Shown here: positions 8,132 to 18,040 of the stretch, in pieces
Numbering within the stretch: position 1 is the stretch's first letter
How the letters are laid out: every line of letters starts with the position of its first letter
NCBI GenBank assembly: GCA_964415795.1
Contig: CAYQBN010000002.1
Location: 163,496-227,495, forward strand
Reading direction: 5' to 3'
Source of the DNA: CALITV01 sp964415795
GTDB taxonomy: Bacteria > UBP6 > UBA1177 > JAKLFG01
DNA: 64,000 nt
Notes under the pieces: generated by a model
Databases searched by the model: none
Told to the model about the DNA's origin: nothing
Seen by the model: the letters and a program-made list of their open reading frames with translations, nothing else
Position numbers and translations under genes: made by a program

Positions 8132-9361
8132 TTACAACTCCATGATATCGCGCGGCACACCGGGAGTATGCTCTTCATTGTTATCGCCGAAGAGAATACC
8201 CATGTCAATGTATTTGAGCACCTCCGACAACAGGATGAAATCGTCATGCTCGGGGAAGAGATTGAGGTAGTTCTGCGTTTCGACGGCATTGACCATGAAC
8301 TGGAGCGAATCGAGTTCCTTCTTGCCGAGCGCCGACAGCTTCCCGGTCATGGGGATCTGGAAACGGAGGCTGTTCGCCGCGACGATCTTGCGATAGCGAA
8401 CAAGAAGCGGTTTCTGCGATTGGATCTCCATAAACAGATCGAATATCGCCTGATGCATGTTCTCATTGCGCGGCTCTTCCGATGCCTTCAGCGAGTATTC
8501 GCCGTCCTTGGCGAGCAAAAGTCGGGAAAAGACCTTCTCTTCGACGAACACCTTGTTGGTAAGCGAGCTCGCGCCGGTTATACCTTTCTCTCCGAAGCGT
8601 ATCTCTACTTTTTCGCAGAAAGGAGCGGTTATTTTCACTTGCAAGATGCCGACGGTGTTGCTTTGGAGAAAGAAGTTCACGAGATCGACGGGGTCTATCT
8701 TGGAAAGTTTTCCTTCCTTTGCATGGAGCGCACCGTCAAAGCGGGTCTGTGCAAGCGCCGCCTTGAGATCGCGTTTCTCGACCGATATCTTGCCGATGCT
8801 GATACCGCGCGGCGGAGTATCGGCAGCCACCGCCTCAAGACCCTCGAGCACCGAGTCGATGTCGGGCGCGTTCTTCGTCGTCGTGACCGGCGCCTCTCGC
8901 ACCGGCACCTCATTCTTGGGGACAGAAGATGCCGCAGAGGGTTCCTTTTTCGGCGCCTCCGCCACTGCCTGCTGAGCAACCGGTACCGGTTTTTCATTCT
9001 TTTTGGCTTCGCTCTCGAGGCCCCGATAAAGAAATACCGAATCCCCAATGGTCACCTTGTCGCCGGGCGACAACTTGTGCGGCGTCCCCGCCTTGAGCAG
9101 TTTCCCGTTAAGGAGAGAGCCATTGGTGCTGTTCGAGTCCTCGATGTAGGTGACCCCGTCGCCGTTCCAGATGCGAGCATGCTTCCGCGACACCTTCGGG
9201 TCGATGATGGCGACATCGCAAGAGACATCCCGTCCGACGATGAGCTGGCCGTTGCGCGGAACGACGAACTCGCCGCCTTGATACTTCCCCTCGACGAACT
9301 GAAAGAGATAGACCTCCTTCTGTTGACCGACCTTCTGTAAGAGTGACTGGAATCCTGCCAT
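8132..9361 (-). CDS. FHA domain protein with DUF4388 (PATAN-like) domain
   Basis: 409 residues. Residues about 20-115 form an FHA phosphothreonine-binding domain, with GRDVSCDVAI, SRKHARI and SNSTNGSLLNG all intact. A low-complexity linker (about 120-185) leads to a DUF4388 domain starting near FDGALHAKEG (about 205-330), and the C-terminal 80 residues are helical. Family knowledge: DUF4388/PATAN proteins act in two-component or Ser/Thr kinase signalling and are frequent in deltaproteobacterial lineages. It would recognise phosphoproteins in the cytoplasm. It is paired with the AgmX-type membrane protein downstream. Confidence 0.88.
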   Translation of the reverse strand: MAGFQSLLQKVGQQKEVYLFQFVEGKYQGGEFVVPRNGQLIVGRDVSCDVAIIDPKVSRKHARIWNGDGVTYIEDSNSTNGSLLNGKLLKAGTPHKLSPGDKVTIGDSVFLYRGLESEAKKNEKPVPVAQQAVAEAPKKEPSAASSVPKNEVPVREAPVTTTKNAPDIDSVLEGLEAVAADTPPRGISIGKISVEKRDLKAALAQTRFDGALHAKEGKLSKIDPVDLVNFFLQSNTVGILQVKITAPFCEKVEIRFGEKGITGASSLTNKVFVEEKVFSRLLLAKDGEYSLKASEEPRNENMHQAIFDLFMEIQSQKPLLVRYRKIVAANSLRFQIPMTGKLSALGKKELDSLQFMVNAVETQNYLNLFPEHDDFILLSEVLKYIDMGILFGDNNEEHTPGVPRDIMEL

Positions 9362-9416
9362 GAAAGAGATCCTTTCTTGTCAAGCAAATGGATGATATGC
9401 GCTCATTTTCGATTTT

Positions 9417-10124
9417 TCAAGAAATTAGCGGAAAAGCTCGGAGGATATCTTCGGCAAACGGTGTCCATGGGAGACCAGCGGAAGGAACCGAGCGAAAGCG
9501 CAGCGTTTCCTCTCGAACCGGGTGATCACAGAGCACTTCGGCCGCGTGGAGCGCCAATCGGCTTACCGGAGCACCGCTTTTCAGACCGTATTTCTCGTCC
9601 CCGACGATGGGTACGCCGATCGCCGCGAGTTGCACACGAATCTGGTGAGCGCGTCCCGTTTCGAGAGAAACGGCCAACAGGGCGCTCCCATCGGCAACCG
9701 CAATGGTGCGATACGAGAGGACCGCCCGTTTTGCCCCCGTTGTCGCTGGAAACACGACCGACACCCGATTACGATCATGATCCTTCATCAGCCAATGTTC
9801 GAGATCGCCTGTGGCAGGACACGGCGCTCCCCGGACCACGGCAAGATAGGCCTTCCGGAAGCGACCGTCGCGCATCTGCGCCGACAGGCGTGACGCCGCC
9901 TTGGATGTCTTCGCGAAGACCACCACGCCTCCCACCGGGCGATCGAGTCGATGGACCAGTCCGAGATAGACCGCGCCCGGCTTTTGATACTTTTCTTTGA
10001 GGTACGCCTTGACCATGTTGAGCAGGTCGGGGTCGCCGCTCCGGTCGGCCTGCGTCGGCACACCGCACGGTTTCTCGATGACGATGAGATGATTGTCCTC
10101 GAAGAGAATCTCGAGCGGCGTCAC
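9417..10124 (-). CDS. RluA-family pseudouridine synthase
   Basis: 235 residues with a GTG start. The catalytic motif HRLDRPVGGVVVFAK carries the conserved Asp, and RAHQIRVQLAAIG is the second family signature. No S4 domain is seen, so it is a short RluA/RluC/TruC-like enzyme that isomerises uridine in rRNA or tRNA. Its start lies four bases beyond the stop of the ArnT-like glycosyltransferase gene, which suggests co-transcription rather than related function. The exact RNA target cannot be read from the sequence. Confidence 0.9.
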   Translation of the reverse strand: MTPLEILFEDNHLIVIEKPCGVPTQADRSGDPDLLNMVKAYLKEKYQKPGAVYLGLVHRLDRPVGGVVVFAKTSKAASRLSAQMRDGRFRKAYLAVVRGAPCPATGDLEHWLMKDHDRNRVSVVFPATTGAKRAVLSYRTIAVADGSALLAVSLETGRAHQIRVQLAAIGVPIVGDEKYGLKSGAPVSRLALHAAEVLCDHPVREETLRFRSVPSAGLPWTPFAEDILRAFPLIS

Positions 10125-10128
10125 CGGT

Positions 10129-12387
10129 TCATTTCACCCGGATGTTGAATGTCCCGAGGATGAAGCGGTTGACGCCGTCGTTGAACTTCTGGTCGTCCAC
10201 TTTCATTCGATCGTTGCCAATGAAGAAACCGGTGTAGATCTTGATCCCGCCGCCGGGATGCCCGTTGGATATGGTCTCCTCGAACCGGTCATGAATGATG
10301 TCCCCGACCTGCCATTTGTCGGTCGGATAAAACCCCTTGAGGGGATAATCGTCTATCTTGATGCTGTGCGGCAACGCGCCGTCATAGACATCGAGGTGGA
10401 AGAATATCTGCCAGTTCTTCTCTATCGGCTTGAGCACCTTGTAATACATGTCTATGACGATCTTCTCGCCCTGCTCGAAGTAGCTCTTGTTGAGCTTGTA
10501 GCCGATAATCTCAACCGAACCGTTCTCGAGCGTCGAACCGATGCGCTGGATGTTCTTCGGTATCTGGTCCTCAGTAAGGAGATCCTTGCGCCAACTGTCG
10601 TCGGCCGTCCCCTTGTCCTTGAGCGAGGCGCGGTACATCTCTATCTCCATGTAGGTGTCTACCGCGTCGTCCATGATCTTTACGAGCGGCACCCCTATCG
10701 TCATGAGGACCGAGCGCAGTTCGGGAACCTTGTTCTTTTTGGTCGTGATGAAAACGGTGTTGTCAGGATGATCCTCGATGAGTTTCTTCACCGCCGCCGG
10801 CGTATTGGCGCGGATGAGTTCTTCGTCGAGGTTGATGAGCGAGGCGAGATAGAAGTAGAGACACCGGTTCTTCCAGTTGTCGTAGTCAACGATGATGTCC
10901 CCGGGCTGTTTTATCTCGGCATACTTCTCGACCATCGGTTTGGGAGTGAAAACCCAGAGCACCTTCGGTATCCAGTAAAAGTTCAGATACGCGGCGAACG
11001 CGATCGTACCGATGAAGAAAAAGACGATGCCAGTCCGCATGAGCGTCTTGCTCTTGAGATAAATGAGCGGCAGAAGCAAAAAGATGACGAGCGGCGGCAC
11101 GAGCGCATAGAGCCACGGGAGCATGTCATAGACGCGGCCGAACCAGTCCTGTATCCGATGGGTCGTGATGATGTAGAGTATCTCGCGGTAGTTGAGGCCG
11201 GTGCCGAGGTCCTTGCCGGTCACGCCGATGACGAGACAGCCGAGCACCGCGGTCAGGGGATAAAGAGAACGCTTTTCGCCACGGAAGAACTCGATGAACG
11301 GTATCGCGGTGATGATGGCAAAAAACGGGATCGCGGGAAAGACATAGTGCGGGAACTTGGTCGCCGACAGCGTGAAGAACAGAAAGATAAAGAAGAACGA
11401 AAGGACGAGGAACCCTTCTTCGGAACGATGCTCTTTACGCGTTCCGGCAAGAATGAGCGCCGGGATGAACAGACCGAACCACGGGAAGGCACCGATCGCC
11501 ATCTGCCAGATGTAGAACTCGAAGGGGCCGTCGGGCTTGTCGATAAGGCCCTCCATGCGGCCGAAGTGATGCTCGATGAAGAACTCGCGGAGGAACGGTT
11601 TCCCGTGTTTGACCCCCATGTAGACATACCACCACGCCGAGACGAGGAGGAAGATCGCCATTCCCTCGAGGATGCGCGTCTTCTTGAGGAACTGTCCGTA
11701 TTGGACGAACATCTTTTTCACGCCGCCTTTCTCGGCAAGGACACCGTAATCGGTCGAGGCGAGCATCCAGAGGAAGAATATCCCGCCCGGTATCACGATG
11801 GCCAGCAGTCCTTTGGCGAGCATCGCGAGACCAAAGAGAACATAGGCGAGACGAATGAGCTTCTTGTCCTCGTCCCGCATGCCGAGATAGAGGAGCATGA
11901 TGCCGCCATAGAGGAGCGTGACGGTCGTTATGTCCCACATGAATTGCTTGGTGATGAGATAGTAGAAGGGAGTGAGCATGAGGATGATCGATGAGACGAA
12001 GGCTCGGGTGTGGTCGCCGCGGAAGAAGCGCTTCACGGTCCAATAAACGAGCAGGATGCCGAGCACACCATTGATGGCAAAGGGGAGACGGGTCGCCCAC
12101 TCGGTCGGCCCGAGTATGGCATAGAAGGGAAGGACCATCCAGAAGCAGAGGATCGGCTTGCTCCAGAAGTTGTACTGTCCGAGATAGATCGGATCGAGGA
12201 ACCAGTCCCAGATGCCGTTCTTGTTGGCAAGCATCTCTATGGCGACGCGCCCGTAATGCGTCTCCCACTGGCCAAGCAGCGGATAACTGCCGAGCAGGGG
12301 AAAGAAGAGAAGCGACGAAAGGACCGTCAATATAACATAGGGATGTTTCTCGGTCAGACCGTAGATCGCCTTCCAGAGGTTCTGCAT
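10129..12387 (-). CDS. ArnT/PMT-like membrane glycosyltransferase
   Basis: 752 residues, RBS AAGGAG. The N-terminal two thirds hold many membrane helices with the GT83/GT39 pattern: first loop WETHYGRVAIEML (the acidic residue of the ArnT/PMT loop), then KPILCFWMV, and repeated helices to about residue 480. The C-terminal 270 residues are soluble and periplasmic. By family it transfers a sugar from a polyprenyl-phosphate donor to lipid A or another envelope acceptor on the periplasmic side. It lies 62 bases downstream of the V-ATPase subunit I gene. Confidence 0.85.
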   Translation of the reverse strand: MQNLWKAIYGLTEKHPYVILTVLSSLLFFPLLGSYPLLGQWETHYGRVAIEMLANKNGIWDWFLDPIYLGQYNFWSKPILCFWMVLPFYAILGPTEWATRLPFAINGVLGILLVYWTVKRFFRGDHTRAFVSSIILMLTPFYYLITKQFMWDITTVTLLYGGIMLLYLGMRDEDKKLIRLAYVLFGLAMLAKGLLAIVIPGGIFFLWMLASTDYGVLAEKGGVKKMFVQYGQFLKKTRILEGMAIFLLVSAWWYVYMGVKHGKPFLREFFIEHHFGRMEGLIDKPDGPFEFYIWQMAIGAFPWFGLFIPALILAGTRKEHRSEEGFLVLSFFFIFLFFTLSATKFPHYVFPAIPFFAIITAIPFIEFFRGEKRSLYPLTAVLGCLVIGVTGKDLGTGLNYREILYIITTHRIQDWFGRVYDMLPWLYALVPPLVIFLLLPLIYLKSKTLMRTGIVFFFIGTIAFAAYLNFYWIPKVLWVFTPKPMVEKYAEIKQPGDIIVDYDNWKNRCLYFYLASLINLDEELIRANTPAAVKKLIEDHPDNTVFITTKKNKVPELRSVLMTIGVPLVKIMDDAVDTYMEIEMYRASLKDKGTADDSWRKDLLTEDQIPKNIQRIGSTLENGSVEIIGYKLNKSYFEQGEKIVIDMYYKVLKPIEKNWQIFFHLDVYDGALPHSIKIDDYPLKGFYPTDKWQVGDIIHDRFEETISNGHPGGGIKIYTGFFIGNDRMKVDDQKFNDGVNRFILGTFNIRVK

Positions 12388-12449
12388 GACAAACTCCTTA
12401 CCCTCAACGATTCCGCCTCACCATACCCACCATATCGAGAAAATCAATC

Positions 12450-14315
12450 TTATCGAGGAGATGCTTCCCCGGTGTTCAAGAGATTCCTGAATGCCTTGAA
12501 CGGCCTGCCACCGCCGTCGAAGCACCAGCGGTACCACTCGAGGAAGTTGAGACGCAGGCCATGGATGACGCCGCCCATGATGCAGAGGCCGATGTTGAGG
12601 ACATGACCCAACGCGAACACGACGACGGCGGGCAGAAGCGTGTAGTACCACGGGCCGGCGTCCCAGATCATCGTTGTTATCATATTGAAGTTCTGGGCAA
12701 TAAGCGATCCCGAGAGCCCGAGCGCGAAAAGGCGGAGATAGGAAAGGATGTCGGCAAAGAACTGGACGCCGTTGTAGACGCCAAGAAATCCGCCGAGGAG
12801 GAACTTGACCGGCCGCCAAGTCCCGGCGCTCGTGAGGAAAACGACCGCGACGGCGATGTAGAAAATCCTGAGAGCGACCGACGCCATGGCCGGGTCGGCA
12901 TCCTTCAGGGTGACCCACGCGTAGAAGGACCATATCCCCGGGACCCACGCGAGGACCGGGATCGCGGAGAAGCGCTGACCAAGAGAGAAAAAGAGGCGTC
13001 CTCCCTTAAGGAGAAGCGAAATGGTGATGTGGATGAGCCCGATGACGATGGATATGGTCATCATGTTACCGAGAACGCCGGGATGACGGATGTCGGTATC
13101 AATGAGGGCAAGTTTAACCACCCAGCCAAAGAGCGGATTGTCGGCAGAGAGACCATAGAATCCACCGGTAGCGAACCCATAGGCCGTCGCGGCACCGCAG
13201 AGAGCGAGCGAGAGATTGAAGAAACGCCTGAGTGACGGCGAAGGGTCCTTGACTTTGTGCCGAAAGTAGAGGAGAAGCGCGACGAGCGTGAGCGCATACC
13301 CGCCATCCCCGAATATCATCGAGTAGAAAAGCATGAAGGAAAAGAACACCCACGAACTCGGATCCCAATCGCGGTAAGCAGGGGTGTCATATATCCTTAC
13401 AAGATCCTCTCCGAGCGCCGCAACCCCTTGGTTGCGCATGAGCGTCGGCACCCGCTCGCCCGGGTCCGGTTCGAGCTCCTCGATCTGAACGGGAAACTCG
13501 CTCACGAGCGTCGCGAGTTTTTCCTGTGAGGAAGCAGGACACCACGCCTGTAAAGCGAAGACGGTTCCTTCGAACAGCTTCACCGATCCCCATGCCGCGA
13601 GGGCGAAATTGAAGGTCGTCAACTCGGCAAGGTATTGCCGGAACACCGCATCCTTCGCCGCCGCCATACGGTAGATCTGATTTTTCGTCTCCGTAAGTTC
13701 GTTTTCGAGCGCAGCGATGCGTTTGTTGAGCGTTCTGACATCCTCATCCATCCGTATCTCGAGGCAGTCGGTGATGTGGATCGGTTGCGACGAAAAGGTG
13801 ATGAAATAGCGTCGTTCGGGATCGCTGTTGACCTCCATGACGGCGAGCGCCTCGGGGATCTCTATCGTGTCGGCCAATTCGTGAGCGACTTCCCAGAACT
13901 GGATGACAAGCCCGCCGCGTTCGCGGAGAGCGTGAACCGTCGAAAGGTCGAAATCACCCCACGGAAGCAGGGAATCCCGTTTATTACGAAGCTGCTGGAG
14001 CTTCTCCTTGGCAAGACGAAGACTGTCCTCGAGCAACGGAAGCCGATCGATGATGACAGCGACATCTTCGGTAGGAACGACCTCGAGGAGTCTTTCATTC
14101 TCTCGACGCGCCTGTTTCTCGTACTTTACCAAGGTTCGATAGACGGAAAGCGCCCTCTCGGCAGGCAGTGGCACCGCATGGCGCCCGTCTATCGGCAACG
14201 CCTCGCCATGGTAGGGCTCCACCTGCACGAGACCAGCTTCCTGTAACCGGGCGAGGAACGCTTCCTTCACCGGCTCGGGACCGAGAAGAAGCACTTTGTG
14301 CATCCGTTCGATCAT
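12450..14315 (-). CDS. atpI: V-type ATP synthase subunit I
   Basis: 621 residues, normal length. The N-terminal half (about 1-320) is the soluble stator arm with coiled-coil stretches, and the C-terminal half holds about seven membrane helices, including FADILSYLRLFALGLSGSLI, the region that faces the rotor ring and carries the conserved Arg. Its ATG overlaps the stop of subunit D (ATGA). In this enzyme class the K proteolipid gene normally follows; here the next gene is a glycosyltransferase and no c-subunit is fused to subunit I. Confidence 0.93.
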   Translation of the reverse strand: MIERMHKVLLLGPEPVKEAFLARLQEAGLVQVEPYHGEALPIDGRHAVPLPAERALSVYRTLVKYEKQARRENERLLEVVPTEDVAVIIDRLPLLEDSLRLAKEKLQQLRNKRDSLLPWGDFDLSTVHALRERGGLVIQFWEVAHELADTIEIPEALAVMEVNSDPERRYFITFSSQPIHITDCLEIRMDEDVRTLNKRIAALENELTETKNQIYRMAAAKDAVFRQYLAELTTFNFALAAWGSVKLFEGTVFALQAWCPASSQEKLATLVSEFPVQIEELEPDPGERVPTLMRNQGVAALGEDLVRIYDTPAYRDWDPSSWVFFSFMLFYSMIFGDGGYALTLVALLLYFRHKVKDPSPSLRRFFNLSLALCGAATAYGFATGGFYGLSADNPLFGWVVKLALIDTDIRHPGVLGNMMTISIVIGLIHITISLLLKGGRLFFSLGQRFSAIPVLAWVPGIWSFYAWVTLKDADPAMASVALRIFYIAVAVVFLTSAGTWRPVKFLLGGFLGVYNGVQFFADILSYLRLFALGLSGSLIAQNFNMITTMIWDAGPWYYTLLPAVVVFALGHVLNIGLCIMGGVIHGLRLNFLEWYRWCFDGGGRPFKAFRNLLNTGEASPR

Positions 14316-14941
14316 GCCGCCGCCTCCGCCCGCTCACTTTCGGCCTTCCGCTTGAGCTTGTCCTTGGCTATCTTCGCGTTGCAGATCGCCGCGATCTCCT
14401 GATCGCCGAGGAATATCTTGATGCGCCGGATGTTCTCGCGACACTGCGGAATAAGGCGCTTCTCAAAGAGGTTCACCTTGATGTTGGTAAGCCGCAGTTC
14501 CTCGGCAAGCAGATCGAGCCGGCGCCGCGCCACTTTGACCTTCTCGCGGACCGTGATGAGTTCCCTCAGATCCTTCACCGCGCGGTCGAGCCACACCGGC
14601 ATGATGAAGAAACTGTAGTGCCGCTCCCTGAACGAGGTCCCGGCGAATACGGGGACATCGACTCCCGCGACATTCTCGGTCTCGGTAAAGACCTTTTCCA
14701 GCTCGATGTAGTCGAACATATCCACGGTAAGCCGCTGCGAGAAAAGGATGGACCACTCGGCTATCTCGCGTCGCCGCTTCTCGAGTTCGTCCTCGAGCCG
14801 GCCGAGTTGGGCACGCGCCGCTTCGACCTCCATCTGCAGCTGTTGTTTCTTCAGCTGAAGCGTCGGAAGGTACTTGGTCAGCTGCTCGAGGAGCGTTTTC
14901 TGGTTCTTGAGTTCGGTCTTGTTGAGCTTTATCTCCGCCAT
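14312..14941 (-). CDS. atpD: V-type ATP synthase subunit D
   Basis: 209 residues, two long antiparallel helices expected for the central stalk: N-terminal LNKTELKNQKTLLEQLTKY and C-terminal RRLDLLAEELRLTNIKVNLFEKRLIPQCRENIRRIKIFLGDQE, which is the diagnostic subunit D end. Role: central rotor shaft between A3B3 and the membrane ring. It sits between subunits B and I, nine bases after B and overlapping I. Confidence 0.92.
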   Translation of the reverse strand: MAEIKLNKTELKNQKTLLEQLTKYLPTLQLKKQQLQMEVEAARAQLGRLEDELEKRRREIAEWSILFSQRLTVDMFDYIELEKVFTETENVAGVDVPVFAGTSFRERHYSFFIMPVWLDRAVKDLRELITVREKVKVARRRLDLLAEELRLTNIKVNLFEKRLIPQCRENIRRIKIFLGDQEIAAICNAKIAKDKLKRKAESERAEAAA

Positions 14942-14950
14942 CGCCGCGAC

Positions 14951-16255
14951 CTACTTCTTCCACTTGCCGTATTTCTCGATCCACTCGTTTTTGATACCGA
15001 CCTCGTGTCGCTCGAAGCACTCGGCGAGGATCGTCCAGCCGAGGTCGAGCTGCTGTTCGATGTCGAGATTGACCGCGAGGTTCATCATACGGTTCTCGAA
15101 CTTGCGCGCATAGTCGAGCAGTTTCTTGTCCCAGTTCGAAAGCCGGAATCCCATCGACTCGCGGTCGCGCGCCTTCTTCGCCTCGGCGTAGAGACGGATC
15201 ATCGCGTTGGCAAGGTCGGAGTGGTCCTTGCGGGTGACCTTTCCCATGACCTGCTGTTTGAGCCGTGAAAGCGAGCCGAATGGATTGATGACCCCGCCGT
15301 GCAGATAGAACTGCCCCTCGGTGATGTACCCGGTGTTGTCGGGCACCGGGTGGGTGACATCGTTGCCCGGCATCGTGGTGACCGCGATGATGGTGATGGA
15401 CCCGCTTCCCTCGATGTCGACCGCCTTCTCATACCGGGCGGCGAGATCGGAGTAGAGCGATCCGGGATAGCCGCGGTTCGACGGGACCTTCTCCATCGAA
15501 ATGGATATCTCCTTGAGCGCATCGGAGAAGGCGGTCATATCGGTGAGAAGGCACAGCACATTCTTGTTCTGTACCGCAAACTTCTCGGCGACCGCAAGCG
15601 CAAGGTCGGGAACGAGCAGACACTCGACGACCGGGTCGGAGGCAAGATGAACGAACATGATGGTCTTCTCCATCGCCCCCGAACGGGAGAAATGGTCCCG
15701 GAAGAAGGCATAGTCATCGAACTTGAGCCCCATGCCACCGAGAATGATGAGATCGGCATCGGTCTGCGAGGCGATACGCGCCAGAAGTTCGTTGTACGGC
15801 TCGCCCGGTATCGAGAAGATGGGGATCTTCTGCGATCGGACGAGCGCGTTGAACATGTCTATCATCGGGATGTTGGTCTTTATCATCCGCTTCGGGACGA
15901 TGCGTTTGGTCGGGTTGAACGAGGGACCGCCTATCTCGATGCGCTCCTCGAGGACCTCGGGGCCGCCGTCCACCGGCGCTCCCGAACCATTGAAGACGCG
16001 GCCGAGCAGCGAATCGCCGCAGGCGACCTGCATCGGTCTCCCTAGGAATCTGACCGTGTCACCGGTCGAGACACCTTTGGTACCGGTATAGATCTGAAGC
16101 GTCACGCGGTCTCCGTCGAAACTGATGACCTCGGCGAGAGACGAACGGCCATCGCGCATTCTCACCTGCGCGAGTTCGCCGAGCTTCACCCCTTCGGCAC
16201 GGATCTCGGCGATGGAGCCTTTTATCTTTTCGATACGGGTATAGGTCTTAACCAT
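14951..16255 (-). CDS. atpB: V-type ATP synthase subunit B
   Basis: 434 residues from ATG 16255; a longer frame to 16471 is an overlap with subunit A. It has the non-catalytic-subunit features: MVKTYTRIEKIKGSIAEI at the start, SIPGEPYNELLARIASQTD, VLCLLTDMTAFSDALKEIS and RGYPGSLYSDLAARYEKA, with no complete Walker A. Role: non-catalytic nucleotide-binding partner of subunit A in the A3B3 head. It overlaps the end of subunit A by eight bases. Confidence 0.95.
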   Translation of the reverse strand: MVKTYTRIEKIKGSIAEIRAEGVKLGELAQVRMRDGRSSLAEVISFDGDRVTLQIYTGTKGVSTGDTVRFLGRPMQVACGDSLLGRVFNGSGAPVDGGPEVLEERIEIGGPSFNPTKRIVPKRMIKTNIPMIDMFNALVRSQKIPIFSIPGEPYNELLARIASQTDADLIILGGMGLKFDDYAFFRDHFSRSGAMEKTIMFVHLASDPVVECLLVPDLALAVAEKFAVQNKNVLCLLTDMTAFSDALKEISISMEKVPSNRGYPGSLYSDLAARYEKAVDIEGSGSITIIAVTTMPGNDVTHPVPDNTGYITEGQFYLHGGVINPFGSLSRLKQQVMGKVTRKDHSDLANAMIRLYAEAKKARDRESMGFRLSNWDKKLLDYARKFENRMMNLAVNLDIEQQLDLGWTILAECFERHEVGIKNEWIEKYGKWKK

Positions 16256-18017
16256 GGCGCGCTCCCTCCAGAAGATCGAGAATCGCCTGTTTCTTGTCGG
16301 CATAGGACGCATCGTGCGGCGCTGTATAGTTCCACTGGATGAACTTGTCCTGCAGCATGAGGAAGAACCGGCGCGCCTCGTCATGCGAATCGAACGAAAG
16401 ATCGGCGTCGAGCACCCGTTCGATGAGCTCGAGTTGCTCGGTCTGCCGCGCGATGTCGGTCGCGGTGTCAACCTTGTCGAACGCGTTCTGCTGAAGGAAG
16501 ACGGCGTCGTAGAACTCTCCCTTGAGGAAGACGACCATATCGCTCCGGCTCGTCCCCTCCTCGCCGACGACCGACATCTTCTTACCGATCTCGTCGGCGG
16601 CGAAGACGATCTTCTGTGCCTTGCGGACGATGTCTATGCGACGCCTCGTCTTCTCATCGCCATGCTCGTAGAAACGGTCGTTGTATTTCGACCAGCTGAT
16701 GAGTGGGTCTATCGCCGGGTAGCGGCGCGCGTCGGAACGGGATCGCGAAAGGCCGAGGAAACAACCGACCACCGCGAGCGTCGCCTGCGTCACCGGTTCC
16801 TCGAAGTTGCCGCCGGCGGGGCTCACCGCTCCACCGATGGTGAGCGAACCGGTCGAACCATCCTTGAGTTCGAGGACACCGGCCCGTTCGTAGAGTTCTG
16901 CGATGCGTGAGGCAAGATAGGCGGGGAATGCCTCCTCTCCCGGGATCTCCTCGAGACGGCCGCTCATCTCGCGGAGCGCCTGCGCCCAGCGCGAGGTCGA
17001 ATCAGCGAGCATGAGACAGTCAACGCCCATCTGACGGTAATATTCGGCGATAGCGGTCCCGATGTAGACCGACGATTCGCGCGCTGCGACCGGCATCGAG
17101 GAGGTGTTGCAGATGATGCAGGTGCGGTCTATCAGTTTGCGTCCCGTCGTCGGGTCGTCGAGCTCGGGGAACTCCTTGAGCAGTTCGACCACTTCGCCGG
17201 CTCGCTCGCCGCAGGCGACGACAACGACGACCTGAATGTGAGCATACTTCGAAAGCTGGTGCTGGAGCACCGTCTTACCGGCGCCGAAGGGACCGGGAGT
17301 GCAGAAGGTTCCCCCCTTCGCGACCGGGAACGGGCCGTCAACGATGCGGCACGCGGTCGTCAACTGGTGGATCGGCAGTTGTCGCCGACCGAAACGGATC
17401 GGGAACTTGGCGGGCCAGCGCTGGACCATCGTCACCGAGTGGCGCGTTCCCTGATCGTCCTCTATAACCGCGATCTCATGGTCGACCGGGTAGGACCCAG
17501 CCGGCGCCATGCTCACCACCTTCCCCTTTCCGCGGAACGAGAAGGGCACCATGATGCGATGTTTGACGACCCCTTCGGGAACCCAACCGAGGAAATCGGC
17601 CCGCTCGACGGTGTCGCCGACCTTCGCGGTCGGGGTGAAGTCCCACTTTTTCTCACGCGAGAGCGGGATGAGGTAGACACCGCGCGGCAGGAAGTAGCCC
17701 GCCTTCTCGGCTACCAGTTCGAGCGGATTCTGGAGGCCATCGAAGATGCTCGTGAGAAGACCCGGCCCCAACTCGACGGTAAGCAGATCGCCGTCGAATT
17801 CGACCGCGTCTCCGTACGCTATGCCGCGGGTCATCTCGAATACCTGTATCTTGGCGAGATTTCCCGCGATCTCAATGACCTCACCCTTGAGCCGCTGCCC
17901 GCCGGTCACGATGTAGGCAACCTCGTTCTGGCGTACGATACCGGTGAATTCGGCGGTGATGAGATTTCCCTGCGCCGCCACGACCCGGCCTTGCGCCCGC
18001 GTCTGTTCCATCGTCAT
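16248..18017 (-). CDS. atpA: V-type ATP synthase subunit A (catalytic)
   Basis: 589 residues. It has an intact P-loop (GPFGAGKTVLQ, about residue 232), GERAGEVVELLKEFPEL, LADSTSRWAQALREMSGRLEEIPGEE and SGSLTIGGAVSPAGGNFEEPV (the stretch typical of V-type A subunits). Role: catalytic ATP hydrolysis or synthesis coupled to H+ or Na+ movement through the membrane. RBS GGGAGATTTGG precedes ATG 18017; a second ATG at 18011 is also possible. Confidence 0.97.
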   Translation of the reverse strand: MTMEQTRAQGRVVAAQGNLITAEFTGIVRQNEVAYIVTGGQRLKGEVIEIAGNLAKIQVFEMTRGIAYGDAVEFDGDLLTVELGPGLLTSIFDGLQNPLELVAEKAGYFLPRGVYLIPLSREKKWDFTPTAKVGDTVERADFLGWVPEGVVKHRIMVPFSFRGKGKVVSMAPAGSYPVDHEIAVIEDDQGTRHSVTMVQRWPAKFPIRFGRRQLPIHQLTTACRIVDGPFPVAKGGTFCTPGPFGAGKTVLQHQLSKYAHIQVVVVVACGERAGEVVELLKEFPELDDPTTGRKLIDRTCIICNTSSMPVAARESSVYIGTAIAEYYRQMGVDCLMLADSTSRWAQALREMSGRLEEIPGEEAFPAYLASRIAELYERAGVLELKDGSTGSLTIGGAVSPAGGNFEEPVTQATLAVVGCFLGLSRSRSDARRYPAIDPLISWSKYNDRFYEHGDEKTRRRIDIVRKAQKIVFAADEIGKKMSVVGEEGTSRSDMVVFLKGEFYDAVFLQQNAFDKVDTATDIARQTEQLELIERVLDADLSFDSHDEARRFFLMLQDKFIQWNYTAPHDASYADKKQAILDLLEGARHG

Positions 18018-18040
18018 GTTCCAAATCTCCCTTGTCCGTC

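Noticed and set aside
10093..11994. 633-residue plus-strand open frame
   Set aside because: Antisense to the ArnT-like glycosyltransferase with its many membrane helices; no RBS or domain on the plus strand.
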